Shown in pieces: positions 14,278 to 23,098 of a DNA stretch of 25,091 bases (positions are counted from its first letter, which is position 1; every line of letters starts with the position of its first letter). The notes below the pieces were generated by a model, which was not told where the DNA came from, did not search any database, and saw nothing but the letters and a program-made list of their open reading frames with translations. This DNA comes from Vulcanimicrobiota bacterium (GTDB lineage: Bacteria > Vulcanimicrobiota > Vulcanimicrobiia > Vulcanimicrobiales > Vulcanimicrobiaceae): the NCBI GenBank assembly GCA_003155175.1, contig PMFP01000095.1, positions 60,313 to 85,403 of the forward strand. The letters run 5' to 3'. The position numbers were made by a program, and so were the translations under genes.

Positions 14278-14361
14278 TGGTAGGGAAGGTGGGATTCGAA
14301 CCCACACGAGTTGCCCCGGCCGCTTTTGAGGCGGCTGCGTCTGCCGTTCCGCCACTTCCCC
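14278..14361 (-). tRNA. tRNA-Leu (anticodon CAA), CCA encoded
   Basis: A class II tRNA on the minus strand. The acceptor stem pairs GGGGAAG with CTTCCCT (first pair G-U), the anticodon stem is GCCGC/GCGGC with loop CTCAAAA giving anticodon CAA (codon UUG), there is a long variable arm, and the T arm is GTGGG-TTCGAAT-CCCAC. Discriminator A is followed by encoded CCA (14278-14280 on the plus strand as TGG). It lies 49 bases after the GH35-like gene in the same direction and may be released from that transcript. Confidence 0.93.
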
Positions 14362-14369
14362 ACGAGTGC

Positions 14370-14394
14370 CGACCCCGCGCATTCGCGCGGGTCG
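14370..14394 (-). other. GC-rich hairpin between GH35-like gene and tRNA-Leu
   Basis: CGACCCGCGC (14385-14394) can pair with GCGCGGGGTCG (14370-14380) on the minus strand around a GAAT loop, with one bulged G. No T-run follows, so it is more likely a processing or stability element than an intrinsic terminator. Confidence 0.45.
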
Positions 14395-14410
14395 CTCGCG
14401 ACGCCTCTCG

Positions 14411-16969
14411 TTAGGGGCCGGGAACGCCGATCGTGAACCAGTCGCCTGCGTGCAAAGAGGCCGAAACAACGCCGTCTCCGGGGCCCGGCGCGATCTGTAC
14501 GCCGCCGGACCCCACGATGGTCGCTATCGGCGTCAGAGACGATAGGACCGCGAAGCCGCGCTCCAGCGGATCGAGAAGGCAAGCATCGGGCGGCGCCTGG
14601 CAGGCAAAGGCGTTGACGCTCACGAGCCGCTCGTTGGCGCCGCGCGCTTGTAGCGATTCGGTGATGCGAATCTCGCGCGCACCCGCTGCGAGCGTCAGGT
14701 TGCGCGTAAAGCGTCCTCCTCCCGTGGGAAGATCGGGCGCATCGTACGAGCACTGCACCGACGCCTGCGCGCCGCCGCTCGACAGAACGTCGCAGTGGTA
14801 CGGACGGTTGAACGTCCCGGCCGGAAACGGATGCGTGTACGCGGCGATATAGTCGCGATTCGAGGGCGCCGGCGCGTCGGCGACGTCGTCGCGCAGCAGA
14901 CCGGCTGGAGAAGCGACGTTCGGGCCCCAGATCTCAGCGCCGCTCGCGGCGGCGACGCGAGCTTGCAGGGCAAAGACGCGCGCACCGGCCTGCGGAGAAA
15001 AGATCATGCGAACGCGGCCGTTCTCCATGACGATCTGCTCGTTGCCGTCGTGAAGAACGTCTTGCGAAAATACGATGGCGTCCGCGGCGGCGTGCGCGGG
15101 CTCCTGGACCTCCCACACGCCGGTCGCGAACGCGAAGGAGTTGTCTGATCCGGGCGCCGGCGATGGTGGCGATGGGATCGCAAGATGGGCCTGTCTACTT
15201 TGCCCGTGCACCGACAGTGGAACGAGGGCGCTCGAACGCGGAGCGACATCGACGTCGGCAACGTTTGCAATGATTCCGCCGGGCAGCATCACGCGCACGT
15301 TTCGGGCGTGAATTCCGGTACCACCCCAGTTGGTAACGTTCACGAAGGAGGCATCCGAGGGCGTATCGCCGAGGAGCAGCACCGCATCCGGGATGCCGTC
15401 GATCGGCGACCGCGTGTCGACGCGGTCAACGGAGTCCACGAGAACGCCGCGCTCCGACAGACGGGCGATCGTGCGGGCTGCGGTAGGCGTTACGCGCGCC
15501 GCGTCCGGAAGCGCGAGCGGCGGAAGAACGATTTGCGGATACCGCGCGATGACGCCGGGCGACGCGAAGCGGAGGTCGATCGTGTCGCAGGCGAGGTTCC
15601 GGCTCCGGCACGCCTGCTGCGCCGCCATCGTCGCAGACTGCATCGCGGCGACGTCGCGGTTCGTCAGCTGTGTAGGATCGTATAGCGACGCGGGCCACAC
15701 GACGGCGGCTTGCGCTGCGACGTGCGTTGCAGCGAGCAAGCTCCCGAAGCGCGTCACGAGGGCGCCGAACCGAGCGGTCGGCTCGTAGCGCGCGTTGCTT
15801 CCGTTCAGGCGGTAGGCGGCGTCCCACGCGTACGACCAGTTCGCCCACGGCGCTTCCCAACCGGACGGATAGACGGTATCTTGCAGCGGGAAGTTGATCA
15901 CGCCGTGCGTTCCCAGCGATAGGAGCTCGGCGAGCGCGAGCTCGGTGTTGGTAGGGTCGGCGGGGCGGGGCGTCGCTTCGCCCGCTCCTTGCAACCAGCC
16001 GGCTTGGAACTCGGCCATCATCGTCGGAAGCGCCGATTGCGTTTGCAGCAGACCCGTCGAGAAGCCGAGCTGCGCGCGGTCGTGCTCGCCGATCGCCAAG
16101 GCATCGCTCTGATACCAGTCGCCCCAGGCCCACACCGGTGCCGCTGCCGCGACCTTCATGTCGTACGTGTTGATGAAGAGAGGGACGCGGTTCCCCACGG
16201 TCTCCCGCACTTGCGACTGCAGCCAAGCGACGTAACCGCGCCAGTGCGGAGCGGGCCAGGTGTCGTTGTCGATGTACGCGCCCTGATCGTCGTCGAGCGC
16301 GATCGCGACGACGTCGTGTGCGTAGGGATCAACCGTCGTCAAGACCCGGCGCAGCCACGACGATGCGTAACGAAGGTGCGTTTCGTTCGCCAGCCATTCG
16401 GCGGCGGCTGCGTCGGCGTGACCGTTTTGGAGCGTCGCGGTCGCGGGATACCGGCCTTCCAGCACGTCGTGCAGCGGCATGGCGTACTCCGCGCGCTGGA
16501 GCAGCCAGTCCGGATAGCCGCCGTTGCGCCATTCGTTGCGGATCACGGGGCCCGGGCGCAGCACGATCTTCAATCCCAGCTCCCTGCAGATCCGGAGCAC
16601 GCCGAGAAGATCGCGCCTGGGGTTTGAATGTCCGTCGAAGTCGAACGCGCCCTCGGACGGTTCGTGCCAATTCCAAATCACGTAGAGATCGATCGTGTTG
16701 ATGCCGATCCGGCGGTAGGAGAGCAACGCGTCGCGCCACTGGCTCCGCGGGATGCGCTCGTAGAAAAACGCCGCGCCGTACACGAAGAACGGCCTCCCGT
16801 TGACGCTGAAGACCGGATAACCGCCGCGATCGACGACGCGCGACGCGCTCCAGTCTCTCCACGAGCCGGCCGCGCGCGCGGGCGCGGCGGTGCTCGAGAG
16901 TGCGACTGCGGCCAGCAGCGCGACGGCCGCCGCGGCGCGAAGGGCGCTCTCGCGCCGGCTGCGATTCAC
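14411..16969 (-). CDS. Secreted GH35-like glycoside hydrolase
   Basis: An 852-residue exported protein. The signal peptide ends near STAAPARA. The catalytic TIM barrel shows GH35 (beta-galactosidase) marks: YGAAFFYERIPRSQW, NTIDLYVIWNWHEPSEG (W99 to P104), LRPGPVIRNEWRNGGYPDW, and MAEFQAGWLQG with the nucleophile Glu320. The acid/base segment, normally QxENEYG, reads ALDDDQG (D226-D228), so Asp replaces the acid/base Glu. The C-terminal third has beta-sandwich segments (VMENGRVRMIFSPQAGARV) like a mutarotase-type accessory domain. The GTG at 16969 is chosen because the signal peptide follows; the earlier ATG at 17029 would overlap the divergent esterase. It would act on galactosides or related glycans outside the cytosol, if active. 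Confidence 0.85.
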   Translation of the reverse strand: MNRSRRESALRAAAAVALLAAVALSSTAAPARAAGSWRDWSASRVVDRGGYPVFSVNGRPFFVYGAAFFYERIPRSQWRDALLSYRRIGINTIDLYVIWNWHEPSEGAFDFDGHSNPRRDLLGVLRICRELGLKIVLRPGPVIRNEWRNGGYPDWLLQRAEYAMPLHDVLEGRYPATATLQNGHADAAAAEWLANETHLRYASSWLRRVLTTVDPYAHDVVAIALDDDQGAYIDNDTWPAPHWRGYVAWLQSQVRETVGNRVPLFINTYDMKVAAAAPVWAWGDWYQSDALAIGEHDRAQLGFSTGLLQTQSALPTMMAEFQAGWLQGAGEATPRPADPTNTELALAELLSLGTHGVINFPLQDTVYPSGWEAPWANWSYAWDAAYRLNGSNARYEPTARFGALVTRFGSLLAATHVAAQAAVVWPASLYDPTQLTNRDVAAMQSATMAAQQACRSRNLACDTIDLRFASPGVIARYPQIVLPPLALPDAARVTPTAARTIARLSERGVLVDSVDRVDTRSPIDGIPDAVLLLGDTPSDASFVNVTNWGGTGIHARNVRVMLPGGIIANVADVDVAPRSSALVPLSVHGQSRQAHLAIPSPPSPAPGSDNSFAFATGVWEVQEPAHAAADAIVFSQDVLHDGNEQIVMENGRVRMIFSPQAGARVFALQARVAAASGAEIWGPNVASPAGLLRDDVADAPAPSNRDYIAAYTHPFPAGTFNRPYHCDVLSSGGAQASVQCSYDAPDLPTGGGRFTRNLTLAAGAREIRITESLQARGANERLVSVNAFACQAPPDACLLDPLERGFAVLSSLTPIATIVGSGGVQIAPGPGDGVVSASLHAGDWFTIGVPGP

Positions 16970-16988
16970 GTTCGCTAGCGTTCGGTAA

Positions 16989-17002
16989 GGTGCTCGCGCA
17001 CC
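16989..17002. promoter_or_regulatory. Inverted repeat in the divergent intergenic region
   Basis: GGTGC and GCACC form a perfect 5-bp dyad around TCGC, midway between the divergent GH35-like and esterase starts (53 bases apart). An 8-bp palindrome CGCTAGCG lies nearby at 16973-16980. Either could be a small operator; no regulator is identified. Confidence 0.25.
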
Positions 17003-17022
17003 CTCGCGACGAAGGGTAGCCC

Positions 17023-18066
17023 ATGGCATCTCGATCCGACTACGCGCGTCTCTTGGGCATCGCGGGGGATTTGCGCATCGACTTCCTCGACAGCGCGGCT
17101 CTGCGTGACAACCCGCTCGGCGACCCGTCGCAGCGACCGGTCGCCGTCTATCTTCCGCCCGGCTACGACGACGAGGCATCGCACCGCTATCCGGTCTTGT
17201 ACTGCCTGCACGGATACACCGGCGATGCGGCGGCGCTCATTGCCGCGCGGCCTTGGGAAACCAACGTCGTGCAGTGGATGGACCGTTGCATCGCACAGAA
17301 GAAGATGCCCCCGGCGATTCTGGCTGTCGTGGACGGCTTCACGCGCCTGGGTGGTTCGCAGTACGTGGACTCGATCCACAACGGCGCGTACGCCACGTAC
17401 GTCGTGCGCGAAGTCGTCGGCCACCTCGATGCCTCGTACCGGACGATCGCGCGCGAAGGCGGCCGTGCGGTACTCGGAAAATCGTCCGGTGGATTCGGGT
17501 CGATGCACCTGGTGATGGAGCACCCGGGCGTATTCTGCGCCTTTGCCTCGCACAGCGGCGATGCGGGGTTCCGGTTTTCAATGCTGCGCTCGTTCCCGGT
17601 GCTGCAGCGGACCCTCGAACGGTACGGATTCTCGATCGAGGCGTTCGTCGAGGAATTCGAACGGCGCAACAAGCGGTCCGCCGACGAGTACGCGTCCATC
17701 GAGATGTTGGGATACACCGCGGCGTACACGCCGCGCAGTACGCGCGCTTTCGACCTGGACCTGCCCTTCGACCTGAAGAGCGGCGAGCTCCGGGACGACG
17801 TCTTCGCGCGTTGGCTGGCGTTCGATCCGGCCGAGCGAGCGCCGAACCGCGTGGAGGAACTGCAGCGGCTGCGACTGCGTTATATCGATTGCGGCCGGCG
17901 GGACGAATACGCGCTGGACATCGGTGCGCGCGCCGTCGCGAGCGCTATTCGCGATGCCGGTCTGAGCGTGGAGCACCAGGAATTCGACGACGACCACCGC
18001 AATGTCGGCTACCGCTATGCGGTCTCACTTCCGGCGCTGGGCGCCGTCTTGGATACGAATGAATAA
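17023..18066 (+). CDS. Alpha/beta-hydrolase, esterase D type
   Basis: A 347-residue serine hydrolase of the putative-esterase family (esterase D, feruloyl esterase, antigen 85 fold). Landmarks are VYLPPGYDDE (42-51), YPVLYCLHGYTGD (57-68) forming the oxyanion-hole strand, GKSSGG (152-157) with nucleophile Ser154 in a G-x-S-x-G elbow, an acidic segment CGRRDEYALD for the triad Asp, and His325 in DDDHRNVGYRY. The central insertion (FEERRNK-type charged region around residues 215-230) may be the lid. There is no signal peptide, so it acts in the cytosol unless exported otherwise. AAGGG lies seven bases before the ATG. Divergent from the GH35-like gene, it may deacylate the sugars that enzyme releases; this link is inference. 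Confidence 0.88.
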   Translation: MASRSDYARLLGIAGDLRIDFLDSAALRDNPLGDPSQRPVAVYLPPGYDDEASHRYPVLYCLHGYTGDAAALIAARPWETNVVQWMDRCIAQKKMPPAILAVVDGFTRLGGSQYVDSIHNGAYATYVVREVVGHLDASYRTIAREGGRAVLGKSSGGFGSMHLVMEHPGVFCAFASHSGDAGFRFSMLRSFPVLQRTLERYGFSIEAFVEEFERRNKRSADEYASIEMLGYTAAYTPRSTRAFDLDLPFDLKSGELRDDVFARWLAFDPAERAPNRVEELQRLRLRYIDCGRRDEYALDIGARAVASAIRDAGLSVEHQEFDDDHRNVGYRYAVSLPALGAVLDTNE

Positions 18067-18652
18067 GACGTTCATCGCCGTCGCGGCGTTGCTCGCGATG
18101 TCGATCCTTCCGGCGGGTGCGTTACGCGCGCAGGTTCCGGCGCCCTCGGCGACGCCTGCACCCGATCCCCACGTGTACGAGGACCTCGGCATGCGCGTGC
18201 GCGTTCCGTCGCCGGCCGTGCTCGTAGGCTATCGCCGTTTACCGCTCAAGGCGCTGGGCGACGACCCGGCAACGATCGCCGCGTGGGTGATCGACCCCGG
18301 CAAGGAAGACATGCAGACCGTTCAGTTGCAAATGGAAGCGTACAATGCGGGGCCGCTCGAGGGCTTCGAATCCACCTTCGAAGACGAGACGCGTCCGCAG
18401 CTTGAAGGCGCGCTGGTCAAAGACAAGGCGCAGGTCACGCTCAAAAACGGCATGCCGGCGTATTGGCTCTCGATCACCTTTGGGAGCGGATTCGACTCGA
18501 AGAAGACTTATGCGTATATCTGGGTGGACGGTTCGCGCGGAGTGATCCTCTCGATCACCGGGCGCATCGGCGAAATCGACGCGGCCAAAGCGCACGCCAT
18601 GCTCGACGACGTTGAGGCGGTCCGGTATCCAGCCGAGCGCGAAGCCCCCTGA
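18059..18652 (+). CDS. Small secreted protein of unknown function
   Basis: A 197-residue protein with a clear signal peptide (MNKTFIAVAALLAMSIL, cleavage probably after GALRA). The mature part is a single compact domain with PDPHVYEDLGMRVRVPSP, a VQLQMEAYNAGPLEGFES segment, KNGMPAYWLSITFG, TYAYIWVDGSRGVILSITG and a C-terminal helix ending AEREAP. The style is that of PsbP- or DUF1795-like alpha/beta proteins, but I cannot assign the family. The ATG at 18059 overlaps the esterase stop by eight bases, indicating translational coupling. It is convergent with the cystathionine lyase gene, five bases away. Confidence 0.85.
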   Translation: MNKTFIAVAALLAMSILPAGALRAQVPAPSATPAPDPHVYEDLGMRVRVPSPAVLVGYRRLPLKALGDDPATIAAWVIDPGKEDMQTVQLQMEAYNAGPLEGFESTFEDETRPQLEGALVKDKAQVTLKNGMPAYWLSITFGSGFDSKKTYAYIWVDGSRGVILSITGRIGEIDAAKAHAMLDDVEAVRYPAEREAP

Positions 18653-18657
18653 AGCCG

Positions 18658-19824
18658 CTAGCGTGCGGCGACGGCTGCGGGCGTGGCGGCGAGCGCTTGC
18701 TGCAGATCGCCGATCAGGTCTTCGATGTCCTCGATGCCGACCGAGAGCCGCAGGAGTGAATCGTCAACGCCGCGCCGTTCGCGCTCGTCTTGAGGGATCG
18801 CGCCGTGCGTCATGCGCGCCGGCAGGCAGATCAGCGATTCGACGCCGCCCAGGCTCTCCGCCAAGCTGAAGTAACGCAAGCGATTGGCAAAATCGATCGC
18901 TCGCCCGGCCGGTCCGTTGAGCACGAACGAAACCATCCCGCCGAATCCGCTCATTTGGCGCTTCGCCAATTCGTATTGTGGGTGCGACCGCAGGCCGGGG
19001 TAGAAGACCCGGGCCACGTCGTGATGCGCTTCGAGAAACTCGGCAACGGCTTGCGCGTTGCGCTCGTGCTCGCGCATGCGAAGCGCCAGCGTTTTCGCTC
19101 CGCGCATCGTCAGCCACGCGTCCTGCGGACCCGGGACGCCGCCGACCGCGTTTTGGTGAAACTTCACCGTGTCGTGGATGCGGGCATCGTTGGTGAGGAC
19201 CGCGCCGCCGACGACGTCGCTATGGCCGCCGATGTATTTGGTCGTGGAATGCACGACCACGTCGGCACCGAGCGCGAGCGGTTGCTGGAAATACGGCGAT
19301 GCGAAGGTGTTGTCGACGGCGACGACGATGCGCCCGTCGCCGGAACGCAGCGCGGCGATCGCCGCGATGTCGGCGAGGTTGAGCAACGGGTTGGTGGGAG
19401 TCTCGATCCAGATCATCCGCGTGTTCGGCCGGATCGCCGCTTTCACGGCGGCGAGATCGCGCATGTCCACGTACGTGAAATCCAGGCCGTAGCGCGAGAG
19501 CACGCGCGAGAAGAGGCGGTACGTCCCGCCATAGAGATCTTCGGTGACGACGACGTGATCGCCGGAAGAGAGCACGTTGAGCGTAGCCGCCGTCGCCGCC
19601 ATGCCGCTGGCGAACGCGCAGCCGAACGCCGCGTTTTCGAGTGAGGCGAGTTGTTTTTCCAGCGCGACGCGCGTCGGGTTGACCGTGCGACTGTAATCGA
19701 AGCCTTTGTGCACGCCGACCGCATCTTGCGTGTAGGTTGAGGTCTGGTAGATCGGAACGATCGTCGCGCCGGTCGCCGGGTCGGCCTCTTGTCCGGCGTG
19801 GATGGCCCGCGTGCTGAACTTCAT
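18658..19824 (-). CDS. Cystathionine gamma-lyase/gamma-synthase family PLP enzyme
   Basis: A 388-residue member of the Cys/Met-metabolism PLP enzyme family. The N-terminus FSTRAIHAGQEADP is typical, followed by VPIYQTSTYTQ, YSRTVNPTRVALE (44-56), FASGMAATAA, ETPTNPLLNL, AVDNTFASPY and the PLP-binding lysine K196 in HSTTKYIGGHSD; the C-terminus LLRLSVGIEDIEDL is also diagnostic. With the neighbouring cystathionine beta-synthase (ATGA overlap), the expected reaction is cystathionine to cysteine, alpha-ketobutyrate and ammonia, completing reverse transsulfuration. Gamma-synthase activity cannot be excluded from sequence alone, since the two subfamilies differ subtly. Confidence 0.94.
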   Translation of the reverse strand: MKFSTRAIHAGQEADPATGATIVPIYQTSTYTQDAVGVHKGFDYSRTVNPTRVALEKQLASLENAAFGCAFASGMAATAATLNVLSSGDHVVVTEDLYGGTYRLFSRVLSRYGLDFTYVDMRDLAAVKAAIRPNTRMIWIETPTNPLLNLADIAAIAALRSGDGRIVVAVDNTFASPYFQQPLALGADVVVHSTTKYIGGHSDVVGGAVLTNDARIHDTVKFHQNAVGGVPGPQDAWLTMRGAKTLALRMREHERNAQAVAEFLEAHHDVARVFYPGLRSHPQYELAKRQMSGFGGMVSFVLNGPAGRAIDFANRLRYFSLAESLGGVESLICLPARMTHGAIPQDERERRGVDDSLLRLSVGIEDIEDLIGDLQQALAATPAAVAAR

Positions 19825-21233
19825 TTCGGGGCGGTGCCCAAGGTGGGCGAGATGACCGACAGATAACTGATGATGTCTTGGCGCGTCACCACGCCGATAG
19901 GTTCGCCCGCATCGGTGACGACGATCGCGGCGTTCGCCAGCGTGAGGAGCTTGTAGGCAAGTTCGATGCGCTCGGACTGATCGAGCGTCGGGAACGGCCT
20001 GCCCATGACTTCGCTCACCGGCTGGTGCAGGATGTCGGCGCGATCGAAGACCGCCTGCATGACGCCGACGTCGTTCATGCTGCCGACTTGCTCGTGTCCG
20101 CGCATGACGGGGAGTTGCGAAATCTCGTACTTGCGAAGCAAGTCGAGAGCCGTGCTGACCGTGTCGTCCTCTTTCACGGTCAGGAGCGGCGGCAGCGGCG
20201 TCTTACTCCGGAGCACGTCGCCGACGGTTGCGCGCCGTTTGCCCTCGGCAAGGAAACCGTTGGCGATCATCCACTCGTCGTTGAAAATCTTGGAAATGTA
20301 GCCGCGACCGGAATCCGGAAAGATCACGACGACCACGGCCTCGGGGCCGAGCCGCTTGGCAAGTTGTACGGCCGCGACGGCGGCGGTTCCGGAGGATCCG
20401 CCGACGAGCAGGCCTTCCTCGCGGACGATTCGTCGCGCCATCAGGAACGACTCGCCATCGGTCACGCGCAACATCTCGTCGATGACTTTGAGGTCGATGG
20501 TCTCGGGAAGATAATTCATGCCGATGCCCTCGACCGCGTACGAGCGGGGCGTGTCGCCGGAATAGATCGAGCCTTCGGGATCGGCGCCGACGACGTGAAT
20601 CTTCGGATTCTGTTCCTTCAGATAACGCGCCGTTCCCGAGATCGTACCGCCGGTTCCCAGGCCCGCGACTAAATGCGTGATCGTTCCGTTGGTCTGTTCC
20701 CAGATCTCAGGGCCGGTCGTGTGGTAGTGCGCGTCGGGATTGTGGTGGTTGTGGAACTGGTTTGGTTGAAACGCCCCCGGAATCTCGGCGGCCAGCCTGG
20801 TCGCGACGGCATAATACGATTCGGGCGAGTCTGCGGCGACGTTGGTGGGGGTCACGACCACTTCGGCGCCGTAGGCGCGCAGCAGGTCGATCTTTTCGCG
20901 CGACATTTTGTCGGGCATGACCAAGATGCAGCGGTAGCCGCGAATCGCGGCCGCCATGGCCAGCCCGGTGCCGGTGTTGCCGCTGGTCGGCTCGACGATC
21001 GTTCCACCCGGTTTGAGCAGCCCGGCCGCCTCGGCGGCGTCGAGCATGGCGATGGCGGGACGGTCCTTGACGCTGCCGCCGGGGTTGACGTACTCGACCT
21101 TTGCCAGCACGAGGCACGCGGCGCCGTCGGTAACCTTGTTGAGGCGGACCAGCGGCGTGTGGCCGACGGCCTCGAGCGCGTTGTTTGCAAAGACGGGGCC
21201 GGCGCGGCGGCCTGAAGGGACGGTTGTGGCCAT
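19821..21233 (-). CDS. cbs: Cystathionine beta-synthase with C-terminal CBS pair
   Basis: A 470-residue PLP enzyme joining serine (or O-acetylserine) and homocysteine to cystathionine. Landmarks are GHTPLVRLNK (24-33), PGGSVKDRPA (51-60) with PLP Lys56, EPTSGNTGTG (81-90) and GLGTGGTISG, all typical of fold-type II enzymes. Residues 335-460 form a tandem CBS-domain (Bateman) module, as in eukaryotic and many bacterial enzymes; there is no N-terminal heme domain, so control would come only through ligand binding at the CBS pair. Its stop overlaps the start of the gamma-lyase. No clear ribosome binding site precedes the ATG; the next purine-rich sequence is about 17 bases upstream. Confidence 0.95.
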   Translation of the reverse strand: MATTVPSGRRAGPVFANNALEAVGHTPLVRLNKVTDGAACLVLAKVEYVNPGGSVKDRPAIAMLDAAEAAGLLKPGGTIVEPTSGNTGTGLAMAAAIRGYRCILVMPDKMSREKIDLLRAYGAEVVVTPTNVAADSPESYYAVATRLAAEIPGAFQPNQFHNHHNPDAHYHTTGPEIWEQTNGTITHLVAGLGTGGTISGTARYLKEQNPKIHVVGADPEGSIYSGDTPRSYAVEGIGMNYLPETIDLKVIDEMLRVTDGESFLMARRIVREEGLLVGGSSGTAAVAAVQLAKRLGPEAVVVVIFPDSGRGYISKIFNDEWMIANGFLAEGKRRATVGDVLRSKTPLPPLLTVKEDDTVSTALDLLRKYEISQLPVMRGHEQVGSMNDVGVMQAVFDRADILHQPVSEVMGRPFPTLDQSERIELAYKLLTLANAAIVVTDAGEPIGVVTRQDIISYLSVISPTLGTAPK

Positions 21234-21314
21234 GCTTTGGCGCTTCCGCGCTCCTGCGGCATCAGCCTGCGGCAGTCACAAGGCGCCACGTCGGCGCGCT
21301 CGAAGAGAACGGAC

Positions 21315-21707
21315 ATGAAAGCATTCGTGCGCGCCGTTGCGTTGGCGGCTCTCGCTGCGGCCGGCCTCGCCGCGTGCAACAACGACGACCTGCCGCCGGC
21401 GCAGCAATACGCGACCGTTCAAGGCACGATCGTGGACAGCTCCACGAAGCAGCCCGTCGCGGGCGCGACCGTCACGATCGACACGATTCTGTCCGCTACG
21501 AGCGACGCGAGCGGCAAATTCAAGATCGACCGAGTGCCGATCGGCATCTTCGATTACACGGTCCAGGCGCAAGGACATAAGGTGGCCCAGGCGAGCACGA
21601 CGGCCGAGCCCGGCAAGCCGCTCGAGCTCGACCTCGCGCTCGATCCGGATCCGGCCGCGAAGGCGGCAACGAAAACCCCGCCGGTAGACGCGAGCGACGC
21701 GCAGTAA
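21315..21707 (+). CDS. Small lipoprotein with carboxypeptidase-regulatory-like domain
   Basis: A 130-residue lipoprotein. Signal peptide MKAFVRAVALAALAAAG with lipobox LAAC (Cys21), a short NNDDLPPAQQY spacer, then a single beta-sandwich unit: ATVQGTIVDSSTKQPVAGA, TVTIDTILSATSDASGKFK and IDRVPIGIFDYTVQAQGHK. This is the standard layout of carboxypeptidase-regulatory-like or Cna-B-type domains, usually structural. The Ala/Pro/Lys-rich tail is likely disordered. The ATG at 21315 is divergent from cbs (81 bases between) and convergent with yvcK. Its function is unknown. Confidence 0.87.
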   Translation: MKAFVRAVALAALAAAGLAACNNDDLPPAQQYATVQGTIVDSSTKQPVAGATVTIDTILSATSDASGKFKIDRVPIGIFDYTVQAQGHKVAQASTTAEPGKPLELDLALDPDPAAKAATKTPPVDASDAQ

Positions 21708-21720
21708 GTAGACTTCTCGT

Positions 21721-23097
21721 CTAGGATCCGATCGCTTCGTCGCGCGGTTGCCTCGAAACGCCGCCCCGGCGGTAGGCGCTCGCGGGTTTGACGAACGTAG
21801 CCCGTTCGGCGACGGCGCGATCGATCGTTTCGATCACCACGTTTGCGAGTTTCGTCGGGTCGTGGCGTACCGTATTGGTTTCGCTGATGACCGGCGCTTC
21901 GACGACCTCGACGCCGAGTGCGTGCATCGCGTCGGCGTCAACGGTCACGGGGACTTGGCCCTCCTGAGCGTAGAGGTCGATCAACTTTTGCGGCGGGTCG
22001 TCGTTGACGATCGCGAAATCGCAGACGCGCTTTCCCGATTGCTCGAAGAGCGCGCGCAGGTGTCCCGAAGCCGTCATGCCGGTCGTCTCGCCCGGCTGCG
22101 TCATGACGTTGCAGACGTACATCTTGACTGCGTTGGATGCGGCGATTTCCTCGGCGATGCGATCCACGAGGAGGTTGGGAGCGATGGACGTGTAGAGCGA
22201 GCCCGGTCCCAGCACGATCGCGTCGGCCTCGCGGATGGCCTCGATAACTTCGTCGAGCGGTGCGACGCGGGCCGGTTTGAAGAAGACGCGGCGGATCGGC
22301 TGCTGCGCCAGTGGAATCGCGGACTCGCCTTCCACGATCGTTCCGTCGTAGAGTTCGGCGCACAGACGCACCACGTCGAGTGTCGAAGGCAGCACGCGAC
22401 CGACCGTATTGAGAACGCGGCTCGACTCCTTGACCGCCGTGTCGAAATTCCCGGTGATGCCCGTCATCGCGGCGAGAAAGAGATTGCCGAACGAGTGTCC
22501 GCTCAAACCCTCGCCTTCGCTGAAGCGGTACTTGAAGAGGTCGGTGACGAGCGCTTCGTCGTCGGCCAGCGCCACCAAGCAGTTGCGAATGTCGCCTGGC
22601 GGAAGCACGCCGAGTTCCTTTTGCAGCCGGCCGGAGGATCCGCCGTCGTCGCTGACCGTCACCACGGCGGTCAGGTTGCTGGTCTGGCGCTTGAGCCCGC
22701 GCAGCAAGGTAGATAGGCCCGTACCGCCGCCTATCGCCACGATTTTGTAACCCTGTTCGAGCCGCATTCCGCGCAGCGTTTCGAGCACGGTGCCTTCGCC
22801 GCGGCGACCGGCAGCGCGAACGAGCGCGCGCAGCCATTGGCGCGATCCGACGGCGATGAGCGCGATCCCCACGAGTGCAAAAATCAGCGTAAGATACGCA
22901 GGAGAGAAGTAGTCGTCCACGATGTCGTCGAGCATCTCGTTGACGTGGATGCTCACGCCTTCGGCTACGAGCCAGCGCCCGACGGCGTTGAGCAGCAAGA
23001 TCAGTCCGATGGCGGCAACGAAAACCCAGCGCTTGACGCCCAATCCCGGCAGCAGCCACTGCAACCAGCCGACGACGCGGTTCTTTCCTGTTTGCAT
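21721..23097 (-). CDS. yvcK: YvcK/CofD-like gluconeogenesis factor with membrane anchor
   Basis: A 458-residue protein. Two hydrophobic helices (about 23-43 and 67-89) precede a YvcK domain starting at KIVAIGGGTGLSTLLRGL (118-135), with VTVSDDGGSSGRL, PPGDIRNCLVALADD, GHSFGNLFLAA and LGPGSLYTSIAPNLLV as further hallmarks. YvcK proteins bind UDP-sugars and are needed for normal growth and cell-wall balance on gluconeogenic carbon sources. The WLQWLLPGLGVKRW membrane extension is like that seen in cyanobacterial members. It starts one base after the rapZ stop, so the two genes are coupled. The usual third partner whiA is not downstream. Confidence 0.95.
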   Translation of the reverse strand: MQTGKNRVVGWLQWLLPGLGVKRWVFVAAIGLILLLNAVGRWLVAEGVSIHVNEMLDDIVDDYFSPAYLTLIFALVGIALIAVGSRQWLRALVRAAGRRGEGTVLETLRGMRLEQGYKIVAIGGGTGLSTLLRGLKRQTSNLTAVVTVSDDGGSSGRLQKELGVLPPGDIRNCLVALADDEALVTDLFKYRFSEGEGLSGHSFGNLFLAAMTGITGNFDTAVKESSRVLNTVGRVLPSTLDVVRLCAELYDGTIVEGESAIPLAQQPIRRVFFKPARVAPLDEVIEAIREADAIVLGPGSLYTSIAPNLLVDRIAEEIAASNAVKMYVCNVMTQPGETTGMTASGHLRALFEQSGKRVCDFAIVNDDPPQKLIDLYAQEGQVPVTVDADAMHALGVEVVEAPVISETNTVRHDPTKLANVVIETIDRAVAERATFVKPASAYRRGGVSRQPRDEAIGS

Positions 23098-23098
23098 G

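Noticed and set aside
21234..21314. Possible riboswitch or S-box upstream of cystathionine beta-synthase
   Set aside because: The region is only 81 bases, lacks SAM-box or other known conserved motifs, and shows no terminator-antiterminator pair.
21708..21722. Short stem TAGAC-GTCTA between convergent genes as a bidirectional terminator
   Set aside because: Only five base pairs and no T-run on either side; too weak to support.
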